A stretch of 64,000 nt of DNA. It comes from DATEMU01 sp964414585 (GTDB taxonomy: Bacteria; Planctomycetota; Phycisphaerae; UBA1845; UTPLA1). The position numbers and the translations under genes are program-made. Location of the stretch: the NCBI GenBank assembly GCA_964414585.1, contig CAYPXR010000093.1, positions 10,570 to 74,569 of the forward strand, read 5' to 3'. Below, one piece after another: positions 26,742 to 35,062 of this stretch. The notes below the pieces were generated by a model, which saw only the letters and a program-made list of their open reading frames with translations, did not search any database and was not told the origin of the DNA. The stretch's first letter is position 1; each line of letters begins with the position of its first letter.

Positions 26742-28640
26742 TCAGAAGAACGTCATCAGGAAAATGATCAGCCGCACCTGGTCGGCCAGGGCCGTCTTCA
26801 CTGGTGACGAGCTCATCCAATCCGGCGGTGGCATCTCATCGTCGATCTTGTCGAGCAGGCTGCTCAGGGCCGCGGTCGCGCCGGCGTAATGGCCCTGGGC
26901 GATCAGGTTTGCGGCTTCGCTGGCACGGTTGGCCAGTGCGGTTCGGCGACCCGAATTGGCGTTGTTATTCGGGCCGTTGAACTGGTTCAGGTTGAGCGAG
27001 AGGATCGCGGAAGCCAACTGACGCGTGGCGTTCTCGAGGAAACCGCTGGTGACACCAGGCTGATTGGGGATCGGGTCGATAGCGTCATTCACGCCGTCGC
27101 CGTCGGAGTCGGGATTGCACGGCGATGTACCGAGGGTCATCGCCTCGAACCCATCCGAAAGGCCATCATCGTCCGAATCCACATCAAGCGGGTTCGGGCA
27201 GCTGCCACCCATGGCCATGTCAATTTCTGTGCCGTCGAGCAGACCGTCGCCGTCGGTGTCCGGATTGTGGGGGTTGGTACCGGCGGCCGTCTCGTCCGTG
27301 TCGGAAAGCCCGTCGTTGTCGTCATCCGGGTCGCAGACGTCGCCCAGGCCATCGCCGTCGAAGTCGGCCTGATCGGCATTAGCAATGCTCGGGCAATTGT
27401 CGACATCCCCGCAAACGCCGTCCGCGTCGGCGTCATTGCCGGCATCGTTTGGACACGCGTCGCAGACGTTTCCGAGGCCGTCGCCATCGGCGTCGGCTTG
27501 ATCGCTGTTCGCATCGGCCGGACAGTTGTCGACATTTCCGCAAATGCCGTCGCCGTCGGCGTCGTCATTCGGATCGAGCGGACAGATGTCGCAGGCGTCG
27601 CCGTTCGCGTCGCCGTCCGCGTTTTCCTGGCCGGCGTTGGCGATGGCAGGGCAGTTATCGATGCAGTCGGCGATGCCGTCGCTGTCACCGTCGGAATCGG
27701 GCTGACCGCAGCCGCAGACGCCGGGACCGGTCTTATTTGGATCGGTCGGACAAGCGTCGTTGCAATCCGCTACGCCGTCATTGTCACCGTCGGCGTCGGG
27801 AGTGCCGCAGCCGCAGGCGCCGGGCGCCGTCTTGGCAGGGTCGTTCGGGCATCCATCGATGCAATCGGGCGTGCCGTCGGTGTCGGAGTCGGTGTCCGCC
27901 ACGCCGCAGCCGCAGACGCCAGGCGCCGTCTTGGCCGCGTCGTATGGGCAGCCGTCGCAGGCATCGCCGACGCCATCGCTGTCGGCATCAGCCTGATCGG
28001 CATTGGACGTGGTCACGCAATTGTCGGTCGCGTCGGGAACGCCATCGGAGTCGGCATCCAACAGGGCAAATCTCAAGTTGTCGATGATGCCGGAGAAAGC
28101 CGCGACATCCACGCGCGCAATCGGTGTCGCCGAGGTAATACCGATGAAGCCGTATTCAAGGAAGCCGCAGCCCGTGCCGTCGATGAAGGCGCCGGTGAAC
28201 TCGGCGGTCTCAATGAAGTTGCCGTTGATATCTCGAGCGGTGAAGGTGGCGTTTTGAAAGGCAATGGCCACGAACACGCAGCCGAAGGCGCTGACCGGCG
28301 GATTGAACACCATGGACTGGGTCTGGGAGGCGACCAGGCCGTAGGGCGTGGAACCCCCGGCGATGTTCTGAACGATGCGAAAACAGGAATCACTGTCCTG
28401 CGTAAGGCGTGTGTTGGGGAGAAAAGAGACACCCAAGCCCGCATATTCAGTGCTGGGCAGGGTTTGGCCCGATGTTACGGGTAGGGTATTGCCGGAACCG
28501 TCCTGCTCGAAGGTGATCTGAGTGTGTGAGATGGAAGTGAAAAAACTGGAGTCCGTGATCGGCGCTGCCTGCGCCAGGCTCGCGCCGACGATCAAACAGA
28601 ACGCACCCGTGAGCGAAATCCGAACAAGGCTGGTTTTCAT
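26742..28640 (-). CDS. Secreted protein with thrombospondin type-3 calcium-binding repeats
   Basis: 632 aa. Signal peptide 1-25 ending AQA. An N-terminal beta-sandwich-like domain (about 26-190: GLGVSFLPNTRL, TPIARVDVAAFSGIIDNLRF) precedes many TSP3-type repeats (about 195-540) of the form DxDxDGxxDxxDNCP. Some are of the longer type with APGVCGCG, in which Asp side chains coordinate calcium. The C-terminal ~90 residues (LASAILSLNLNQFNG, ALANRASEAANLIAQGHYAG) are helical and end in a hydrophobic LIIFLMTFF. Ribosome binding site GGGAGC. A large surface or extracellular adhesin-like protein; no partner is identified. Confidence 0.88.
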   Translation of the reverse strand: MKTSLVRISLTGAFCLIVGASLAQAAPITDSSFFTSISHTQITFEQDGSGNTLPVTSGQTLPSTEYAGLGVSFLPNTRLTQDSDSCFRIVQNIAGGSTPYGLVASQTQSMVFNPPVSAFGCVFVAIAFQNATFTARDINGNFIETAEFTGAFIDGTGCGFLEYGFIGITSATPIARVDVAAFSGIIDNLRFALLDADSDGVPDATDNCVTTSNADQADADSDGVGDACDGCPYDAAKTAPGVCGCGVADTDSDTDGTPDCIDGCPNDPAKTAPGACGCGTPDADGDNDGVADCNDACPTDPNKTGPGVCGCGQPDSDGDSDGIADCIDNCPAIANAGQENADGDANGDACDICPLDPNDDADGDGICGNVDNCPADANSDQADADGDGLGNVCDACPNDAGNDADADGVCGDVDNCPSIANADQADFDGDGLGDVCDPDDDNDGLSDTDETAAGTNPHNPDTDGDGLLDGTEIDMAMGGSCPNPLDVDSDDDGLSDGFEAMTLGTSPCNPDSDGDGVNDAIDPIPNQPGVTSGFLENATRQLASAILSLNLNQFNGPNNNANSGRRTALANRASEAANLIAQGHYAGATAALSSLLDKIDDEMPPPDWMSSSPVKTALADQVRLIIFLMTFF

Positions 28641-29072
28641 GTTTAGCTCCCAGTGAAGTTGGAGGTAATTCAGCGATCCCCATTGATGATTGATTCATCG
28701 GTCATTGCATACGGCGAACCCGACCCATACGGTCGCTGGCAGAATCTGCGGTGTCGAACGCCCCCGATTCTCGATGGGCGACCAGGCGACACGACTCGAA
28801 TTCCCCTCAAGAGTCACTCACAAACCCGCGAGAATCTCTTGAATGTGGCCAGCTAATCAAAATATCGAGAAATACCCGCGGCGCGCTCGTCCGATTTTTC
28901 GCTAAAATTTTTTGAGATCGCGGTCGTGGCCGCTTGTCGGTGACGCCGCCTCGATCCAGACCCGCCCGAAACGACTTCCTGGAATAACGAATGTTGAAGA
29001 GTTGCCCTTTGGAGCCCGGATCGCGATGATTACGGCGAATGACGATAAAGTGATTCCTGCTAAGGGTTAACA
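28641..29072. other. 432-bp intergenic region between divergent genes
   Basis: It separates the minus-strand TSP3 gene from the plus-strand aminopeptidase and must hold both promoters. It is partly AT-rich (tttttcgctaaaattttttg around 28895). I see no convincing -35/-10 pair, no RNA gene and no credible coding frame. Confidence 0.5.
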
Positions 29073-30191
29073 ATGCTCGATCCCCGCATCACCAAGCTCG
29101 CCGACGTCCTCGTGAACTACTCCTGTGCCGTCAAGCCCGGTGAGACGATCCTGATCGAGGCGATTGACGTCCCGCACGAGTTTACCTGCGAGCTGGTCCG
29201 TGTCGCGCGGGAGGCCGGCGCGGTTCCGGTCACCAGGCTGCAATCCAACCAGGTCCGGCGGGCCATGATGCTCGCCGGGTGCATGGAGGGCTGGGAGATC
29301 GTCGCCGACAACGAGGCGGCGTTGATGCAGAACATGAAGTGCTACATCGGCGCGCGGGGCAACCCGAACGTGAGCGAGCTGTCCGATGTTCCGTCGGACG
29401 CGCAGGGGATGTACGAAAAGACGGTCTGGCAGCGCGTGCATACCCAGATTCGCGTGAAGAAAACGCGCTGGGTCGTCATTCGCTGGCCGAGCCCGTCGAT
29501 GGCGCAGATGGCGGAAATGTCCACGGAGGCCTTCGAGGATTTCTACTTCAACGTCTGCACGATGGACTACCGCCGGATGTCCGCCGCGATGAAGCCGCTG
29601 GCCGAGCGAATGATGAAGACCGACGTCGTGCGGCTCGTCGGCCCGCGCGATACCGATCTGACCTTCAGCATCAAGGACATTCCGGCCATCCCGTGCGACG
29701 GCGAGCGAAACATCCCAGACGGCGAGGTCTTCACCGCGCCGGTGCGGGAATCCATCAACGGCATTATCCATTTCAACTCACCGACGCTCTACCGCGGCGA
29801 GACACACAACGACGTCCGGCTCGTTTTCAAGAACGGCAAGATCATCGAGGCTACCAGCACCAATACGACCAAGCTCAATGAAGTACTCGATGCCGACGAG
29901 GGGGCCCGCTACGTCGGCGAATTCGCCATCGGTTTCAATCCTTACTGCACGAAACCGATGAAGGACATCCTTTTCGACGAGAAGATCGCCGGGTCGATTC
30001 ACCTCACCCCCGGCAACTGTTACGACGAGGCCAGCAACGGCAACCGGAGCACGATTCACTGGGACATGGTCTTGCGACAGACGCCGGACGTCGGCGGTGG
30101 TGAGATGTATTTTGACGGCAAGCTCGTCCGCAAAGACGGCCGATTCGTCAGCGATGAATTGAAGCCGCTCAATCCTGAAAATCTCAAATAG
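29073..30191 (+). CDS. M29-family (thermophilic-type) aminopeptidase
   Basis: 372 aa. N-terminal MLDPRITKLADVLVNYSCAV followed by KPGETILIEA is characteristic of the M29 (aminopeptidase T/AmpS) fold. The C-terminal half carries the metal-site segments NIPDGEVFTAPVRESINGII, EFAIGFNPYC, HLTPGNCYDEASNGNRSTIHWDMV and the closing MYFDGKLVRKDGRFV. Cytoplasmic peptide turnover is the expected role. The first 60 nt also occur, with synonymous changes only, at the start of the chimera at 26398, implying that a second copy once existed. Ribosome binding site AAGGG upstream. Confidence 0.92.
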   Translation: MLDPRITKLADVLVNYSCAVKPGETILIEAIDVPHEFTCELVRVAREAGAVPVTRLQSNQVRRAMMLAGCMEGWEIVADNEAALMQNMKCYIGARGNPNVSELSDVPSDAQGMYEKTVWQRVHTQIRVKKTRWVVIRWPSPSMAQMAEMSTEAFEDFYFNVCTMDYRRMSAAMKPLAERMMKTDVVRLVGPRDTDLTFSIKDIPAIPCDGERNIPDGEVFTAPVRESINGIIHFNSPTLYRGETHNDVRLVFKNGKIIEATSTNTTKLNEVLDADEGARYVGEFAIGFNPYCTKPMKDILFDEKIAGSIHLTPGNCYDEASNGNRSTIHWDMVLRQTPDVGGGEMYFDGKLVRKDGRFVSDELKPLNPENLK

Positions 30192-30210
30192 CACGAATCA
30201 AGCGTGGGAG

Positions 30211-31113
30211 TCAATCCGTCATTGCCTCTTCACGACTGACCTCGGTCGGCTGCGATCGCGCGGAGACGAAGATCCCGGCGAGGATGAGCCCGCCGCCGAC
30301 GGCCTGCAATCCCGCGATGGGCTCGTGAAGAAAGAAGTAGGCAAAGAGCGTCGCGCCGACCGGCTCGCCGAGAATGCAGACGGCGATCAGCGTCGCGGTG
30401 ACGTGTTTCAAGGCATAGTTCAGGACACCATGCCCGATGAGTTGGGGGACAATGCCGAGCAGAAGGAAGCAAACGTACGTCGAAGTCTGATAGCCCCGTG
30501 GTGACTGGCCCATGACCGCGACGGCCGCGCAGAGCAGGACCGCGGCGACTCCGTTGACTGAAAGCAAATAGGAAAACGCGTCGACGTCCCGTCTCACCCG
30601 TCGTCCGATCATCAGATACCCGGACATCATGATGGCGCCGCCAAGCGATAGCAGGTTTCCATAGACGGAACCCGGTGCGCCGCGCGCATCGGAAAAGGTG
30701 ATCAGCACGCCGCCGGCCGCGCCGAGCAGAATGCCAAGGACGAGTCCCTGGCTGACGCGCTCCTTGAAGAACAAATACGAGCCGATGCCCACGAAAAGCG
30801 GATTGGTGGTGACGAGGACGACGGAACTGAGAACCGACGTGTGCTTGAGTGACGTAATCCAAAAAGCGAAATGCGCGGCGATCATGATTCCGGCCAGCGC
30901 GACAAACTTTCTCTGCGCGGAGGGTACCTTCAGGAGTTTTCCGCCGCGCGTCGCGGTCATAATCGGCAGCAGGACGAGCGTGGCGATCGCCATCCGCGCC
31001 GCGGCGATGACCAGCGGCGGCGCGTCGATGGAGAGTTTGATAAAGATCGAGGCCGAAGAAATCGAAAGGACGCCCACCACGAGCGCCAGCGGCATGGGGA
31101 GGCTTCGTTTCAT
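30211..31113 (-). CDS. DMT-family (EamA) transporter
   Basis: 300 aa, about ten membrane spans in two EamA halves. Typical landmarks are FIKLSIDAPPLVIAAARM in helix 1, FAFWITSLKHTSVLSSVVLVTTNPLF in the first half, and LNYALKHVTATLIAVCILGEPVGATLFAYFFL in the second. The likely role is export of small metabolites or amino acids; the substrate cannot be told from sequence. Convergent with the aminopeptidase gene, 19 bp apart. Confidence 0.9.
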   Translation of the reverse strand: MKRSLPMPLALVVGVLSISSASIFIKLSIDAPPLVIAAARMAIATLVLLPIMTATRGGKLLKVPSAQRKFVALAGIMIAAHFAFWITSLKHTSVLSSVVLVTTNPLFVGIGSYLFFKERVSQGLVLGILLGAAGGVLITFSDARGAPGSVYGNLLSLGGAIMMSGYLMIGRRVRRDVDAFSYLLSVNGVAAVLLCAAVAVMGQSPRGYQTSTYVCFLLLGIVPQLIGHGVLNYALKHVTATLIAVCILGEPVGATLFAYFFLHEPIAGLQAVGGGLILAGIFVSARSQPTEVSREEAMTD

Positions 31114-31385
31114 GGGGCGAATTCTTCCATAATTTTCAGGTGTGGTCTAACGCCCGATGCCGCGCAATTTTAGGGTAGTATTACCCGTTTTATATTTTTG
31201 TCGAAAACACCAAATCATATCGGTCCATGGCTGCGAGGCCATAACTTGTTGTCAGATATGTCTTAATGAATTCAACTGCGGAAATCAGTTTCTCGCAACG
31301 CGTTGGCATATGTTGTGTCTAATGACAGGTGGGGGCTCGACGTCTTGAGTTCATGCCTGTGTCGCGCAACCCGAGGAGGTATCGC

Positions 31386-31775
31386 GTGTCGGAGACGTGT
31401 GAGGAAACTGAGATCGAGTCTGCCCTGGGGGAGACCCGGTATCTGCTGGAGCGATGGAGAATCTCGGTCTCCACTTCGGGATTTCTCTGGATCGAACCGT
31501 TGGGAAAAACCGTAAGCCCGGAGGAGCTGGCAGGTCTGCTCTCTTTGCTGGCGCGCGGGTGCGATGCGGAGTATCCCAAAGTCATCAAACTCGATTTCAG
31601 CTCTGCCAGGATCGTCGGCGAGCAGTGGACCATGGTGGAGTCGCTACTGACCGATTTCGCCGCGCGCGTCGCCGGAACGCTGCGTTTCGTAAGATCGACG
31701 GCTCGTCCGGCCGCGGCGGTCCTCATCATTCGCAGCAGCGATGCTGATACGACGCACCAGCGCAATGATCCTTGA
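31386..31775 (+). CDS. Small STAS-like domain protein
   Basis: 129 aa starting at GTG 31386, preceded by a perfect AGGAGG six bases upstream; the frame is open further back (to 31329), but that part is not protein-like. The core (WRISVSTSGFLWIEPLGKTV, PKVIKLDFSSARIVGEQW, VAGTLRFVRSTARPAAAVLI) has the beta-alpha alternation of STAS/anti-anti-sigma proteins, with Ser-Ser where the phosphorylated Ser usually lies, but the match is loose. It stands alone between a divergent DMT gene and a large secreted protein. Confidence 0.55.
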   Translation: MSETCEETEIESALGETRYLLERWRISVSTSGFLWIEPLGKTVSPEELAGLLSLLARGCDAEYPKVIKLDFSSARIVGEQWTMVESLLTDFAARVAGTLRFVRSTARPAAAVLIIRSSDADTTHQRNDP

Positions 31776-32131
31776 TGAGGAATTGACAACCACTCAATTC
31801 TTTCTGGGCCCAATTTTTCGCAATGTGGGCAATATCACCAGCTTTATCTTCGGTCTTACCGTTACATGGATAAGGTAAAACCCTTATCCCAAAAAATCGC
31901 TGCAATTTGTTGACATCGTTGCGCCAGAAGCGGACAATGCGCGCAGTAGCTGATTCCTCGGGTTGAGCAACAACATCAAGTCTCAACGCTTCAACGGCGC
32001 TCGCCCAAAAATCTAATTTGATCAAGGGACGGTCGTCCCTTCGCAGAAAACCGTACCGGCTTGACCGACTCGTCGAGCTATTTGCGCGTTGGATCGGGGT
32101 ACGAAACTGCTCAAATTGGAGGTTAAGTAAG
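31776..32131. other. 356-bp region without a convincing gene
   Basis: AT-richer than the surroundings. A minus-strand frame with a TTG start (31726-32025, 99 codons) crosses it and overlaps the STAS-like gene, but has no ribosome binding site; I do not call it. The region should contain the promoter of the CHRD protein, whose GGAGG is at 32118-32122; no clear -10/-35 is seen. Confidence 0.45.
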
Positions 32132-34999
32132 ATGGCTACTCATTCAAAATCTGGTCGAGCGTTGGGAAGATGGCCTGGACTCCTCGGTAGCGTGGCCACG
32201 ATGTGCTTCGTGTATTGCGAGCAGTCACATGCCGTTGTTTATCAGTTTGCGGCGACGTTCGGACAAGAGTGCCCGCCCTGCCCCGCGGTCGGCTCGCCCG
32301 GCGCCGGTGGCGCGTCGTTCCTCCTCGACAGCACGACGAGCATCGCATCATACAACATAACATTCGGCGGCCTGTCGAGCCCAGAGACGGCTGCCCACGT
32401 TCATGGGCCCGCGAACCCATGCGGCGGATCACCTCCCGTTACAGGTCCCATCATCTATCCCTTGCCGTTGGGGAGCCCAAAAATCGGCAGTTCACCGGCC
32501 CTCTCAGCGGCACAAGTCGCTGATATGATTGCGGGCCGACATTACGTCAACATCCATTCGCAAAACTGCGGCGCCGGAGAAATCCGCGCCCAGATTGTCG
32601 AAATCCCGCAAGCCTGCTGTTTGCCGGGCGGCGGCTGCGCGATGTTGTTGGTCGACCCCTGTCGCGCTCAAGGCGGCACGCCTCAAGGCCCCAACACGAC
32701 TTGCAGTCCGGCGCTCGAAGCCTGCTGTCTGCCGAATGGCGGTTGCATGACGATCGATCCGATCTGTTGCGACGATGCCGGCGGGACCTCCAAGGGTCCG
32801 GGTTCGGCCTGTCAAGGAGACAACAACGGAAACCAGATCGATGATGCCTGCGAATACAGGAATTGGGTCATTGCGGACGACTTTAATTACACGCAGCAGT
32901 GTCCGGAGTGTAAATGTGATTTCGATGGCGATGGCCAATGCACGACGTTCGGCGACTTCCAAATGCTCCAGAACTGTTTCGGCCCGGTCGCTCCGGGCTG
33001 TGAATTCGCCGACTTGAACTGCGACGGAGTTGTCAATAACCTGGACGCCAGCATCTGGACCTGCTTGGCTGGCGGAGGATTGAACTGCTGCCCGATTGTC
33101 ACGCCGCCTCCGCCGCCGCCCATCACCGATGTGAAGTGGTGCGGCTCGTGGCTCGACCCGTCTTTCGATCCCAAGCTTACCCCCCAGCCCCGAAAAGCGG
33201 ACACGTGGCTGGTCGCGCTTCATCGAGATATTCCGGCTCAGCCCTGTCCGACCGGCGCCGATTACGACGCCTGCGGAATCGTCGATCCGAGTTCACCCTG
33301 CCCGACCTTTACTCCTGACGGCTCCGCGACGCCGATTCCACTCGCGACCGCCGCCTGTGGTGTACCGGGTTGCCTGATTCCGCCCGCCGGGTATTGGCGA
33401 ATCTGTGCGCGTTATCTGCCCAACTGCACTTCCGGTTGTGCGCCTGCACCGGGCGCGCTTTGCATACTTCAATTTCTGCCCTGCGACACCGGGATCAGTC
33501 GACCGTCCGACTTGATCGCCCAGTGGGTTTTCAACGAAACCGACGTGCCGTGGATCAACGCCGGCAAGGCCGGTTGCGATCAGCACAATATTTTCTGCTG
33601 GGGGCCCGTGCCGCTGAGTCGGGCCTGTCTCGTTCATAACTGCGCCGGCCCGGATGAAATCGATCCGCTCAATCCCGGCGTCTTTCACCCGCGTCCGAAC
33701 GCGACGTACTGGATCAGCTTCCAGGCGGCGGTCGGTCATCTCATCATTCATACGCCGCAACCGTGCTGCATTCCTGGCGCGGGTTGCCTGATGTTGATCC
33801 ACGCGGATTGTCTCGCGCAAGGCGGCATTCCCCAGGCCGGCGCCGCCTGCAACGCAACCACATGCAGTCCGCCGGGTCCGCCGGCGCCGCCGTTGCCGTG
33901 TGGAGAGATTCAATCCCCTCAATTCGTCGATCGTGATTTCTGGGGATGGCACACAACGCCCCCCGGCTATCATCACTTGGACGACGCCTACATGGGGATG
34001 TTGTCCATGAGCTGCCGTATGGAGTGGATCTATCACTGGATGAACCATCTCCATTGGAGTCAGCCGCCTTATTATCCGTGCGCCGACGATCCGACCAAAT
34101 CCATCGACATGGCGTTCTGCCTCTATGACAACAGCCAGGGGACCGGACAAGTCCTCTGGTATCAGCCCACCAATCCCGGACCGCCGCCTCCGCCGATCCC
34201 GCCGATCGTTCCCCACCTGCCGCCCATTGGGGGAATCGATGAACTGAAAAACACGATCGCTCAAGCTCAGTTAAATCTCTTTAGTTTCGGGACCGGCACG
34301 GTCGTTGCCCAGGGGCCGACGATTATCGAACGGAGCAACCCCATGACAGGGCCGCCGGACGTCATCGACACGGAAATCATCGCAATGAACTTGACGGGCA
34401 ACTCGCCCTTCGGTCCTGCCATTGTGATCGAGCGGCCGGATGCCCATAGCCTGGGCAAGACCTTGATGCCAGGTCCGGGTGTTGCGCTGGACAGCTTCTT
34501 CGACGTATTTGTCGAGATTCAGATACCGTCTGCGCCACCGGGCTTTCAAAACCTGATTACCCAGGTCCCGGTTCACGTACAAGCCGTTGGCGGAATTTGG
34601 GAGGTTCCGCCCTCGCAGGCCGACTACCAGGGCCCCTCCAGCGGCCCCGTGCTCCTCTTTGATCGCAGCAACCTGACCCAGGCCGTCGGCGAGCTGATCT
34701 TCGTCAGCCATCGCGTGATCTATCGCGGTGGTGTCGATATCCACAGCGACATCGACTGGGGCCGCGCCCCGATGGAGTGTACCTGCAAAGGCGACATGAA
34801 TGCGGACGGCCTGCTCAACGGAGGCGACATCAAGCTCTTCGTAAACTGCATGCTGGCTCCGCCAATTCCATTGGGTTGCCCGTGCGATTGTGCGGACATG
34901 GACGGCAACGGCGCGCTCAATCAGTTCGACATCGCGCCGTTTGTGAACCAGATGTTGCAGAATCCCAAGGCGGTGTGTCCGCCGCTGATTTGTCCGTAG
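32132..34999 (+). CDS. Large secreted protein with CHRD domain, Cys-rich repeats and two dockerin-like modules
   Basis: 955 aa from ATG 32132 (GGAGG nine bases upstream). The frame is open to 32018 with a TTG, but that extension is not signal-like. Signal peptide (LGRWPGLLGSVATMCFVYC, cleavage near SHA). CHRD domain about 38-155 (HVHGPA, YVNIHSQNCGAGEIRAQI). Next come CCLPGGGCAMLLVDPC-type repeats, recurring near 545 (PCCIPGAGCLMLIHADC), a dockerin-like EF-hand pair (CDFDGDGQC, DLNCDGVVNNLDASIW), a Pro-rich linker and a beta-rich middle. The C-terminal pair GDMNADGLLNGGDIKLF / ADMDGNGALNQFDIAPF ends the protein. It probably anchors or assembles extracellular structures in a calcium-dependent way. 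Confidence 0.85.
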   Translation: MATHSKSGRALGRWPGLLGSVATMCFVYCEQSHAVVYQFAATFGQECPPCPAVGSPGAGGASFLLDSTTSIASYNITFGGLSSPETAAHVHGPANPCGGSPPVTGPIIYPLPLGSPKIGSSPALSAAQVADMIAGRHYVNIHSQNCGAGEIRAQIVEIPQACCLPGGGCAMLLVDPCRAQGGTPQGPNTTCSPALEACCLPNGGCMTIDPICCDDAGGTSKGPGSACQGDNNGNQIDDACEYRNWVIADDFNYTQQCPECKCDFDGDGQCTTFGDFQMLQNCFGPVAPGCEFADLNCDGVVNNLDASIWTCLAGGGLNCCPIVTPPPPPPITDVKWCGSWLDPSFDPKLTPQPRKADTWLVALHRDIPAQPCPTGADYDACGIVDPSSPCPTFTPDGSATPIPLATAACGVPGCLIPPAGYWRICARYLPNCTSGCAPAPGALCILQFLPCDTGISRPSDLIAQWVFNETDVPWINAGKAGCDQHNIFCWGPVPLSRACLVHNCAGPDEIDPLNPGVFHPRPNATYWISFQAAVGHLIIHTPQPCCIPGAGCLMLIHADCLAQGGIPQAGAACNATTCSPPGPPAPPLPCGEIQSPQFVDRDFWGWHTTPPGYHHLDDAYMGMLSMSCRMEWIYHWMNHLHWSQPPYYPCADDPTKSIDMAFCLYDNSQGTGQVLWYQPTNPGPPPPPIPPIVPHLPPIGGIDELKNTIAQAQLNLFSFGTGTVVAQGPTIIERSNPMTGPPDVIDTEIIAMNLTGNSPFGPAIVIERPDAHSLGKTLMPGPGVALDSFFDVFVEIQIPSAPPGFQNLITQVPVHVQAVGGIWEVPPSQADYQGPSSGPVLLFDRSNLTQAVGELIFVSHRVIYRGGVDIHSDIDWGRAPMECTCKGDMNADGLLNGGDIKLFVNCMLAPPIPLGCPCDCADMDGNGALNQFDIAPFVNQMLQNPKAVCPPLICP

Positions 35000-35029
35000 T
35001 CCGGACCTCATTGGCACACGTTGATCATC

Positions 35030-35059
35030 AAAGCCCCCGGCAAGCGTGCCGGGGGCTTT
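35030..35059. terminator. REP-like palindrome / rho-independent terminator between convergent genes
   Basis: Arms aaagcccccggca and tgccgggggcttt (13 bp each) with an AGCG loop, followed by TTTCTTT-type pyrimidines on the plus strand. The same palindrome core (gcccccggcaag) occurs at 63352-63383 and 63973 onward. It lies between the CHRD gene (stop 34999) and the minus-strand ABC gene (stop at 35063), so it can terminate both. Confidence 0.75.
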
Positions 35060-35062
35060 TCT

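Noticed and set aside
27061..28080. CRISPR-like short repeats
   Set aside because: The repetition is the coding of thrombospondin type-3 repeats, with no constant repeat/spacer structure.
26889..28484. 531-codon plus-strand frame opposite the TSP3 protein
   Set aside because: Repetitive Val/Gly/Arg translation of the antisense of Asp-rich calcium repeats.
31726..32025. 99-codon minus-strand frame with TTG start
   Set aside because: Overlaps the STAS-like gene, no ribosome binding site, no recognisable pattern; left undecided and not called.
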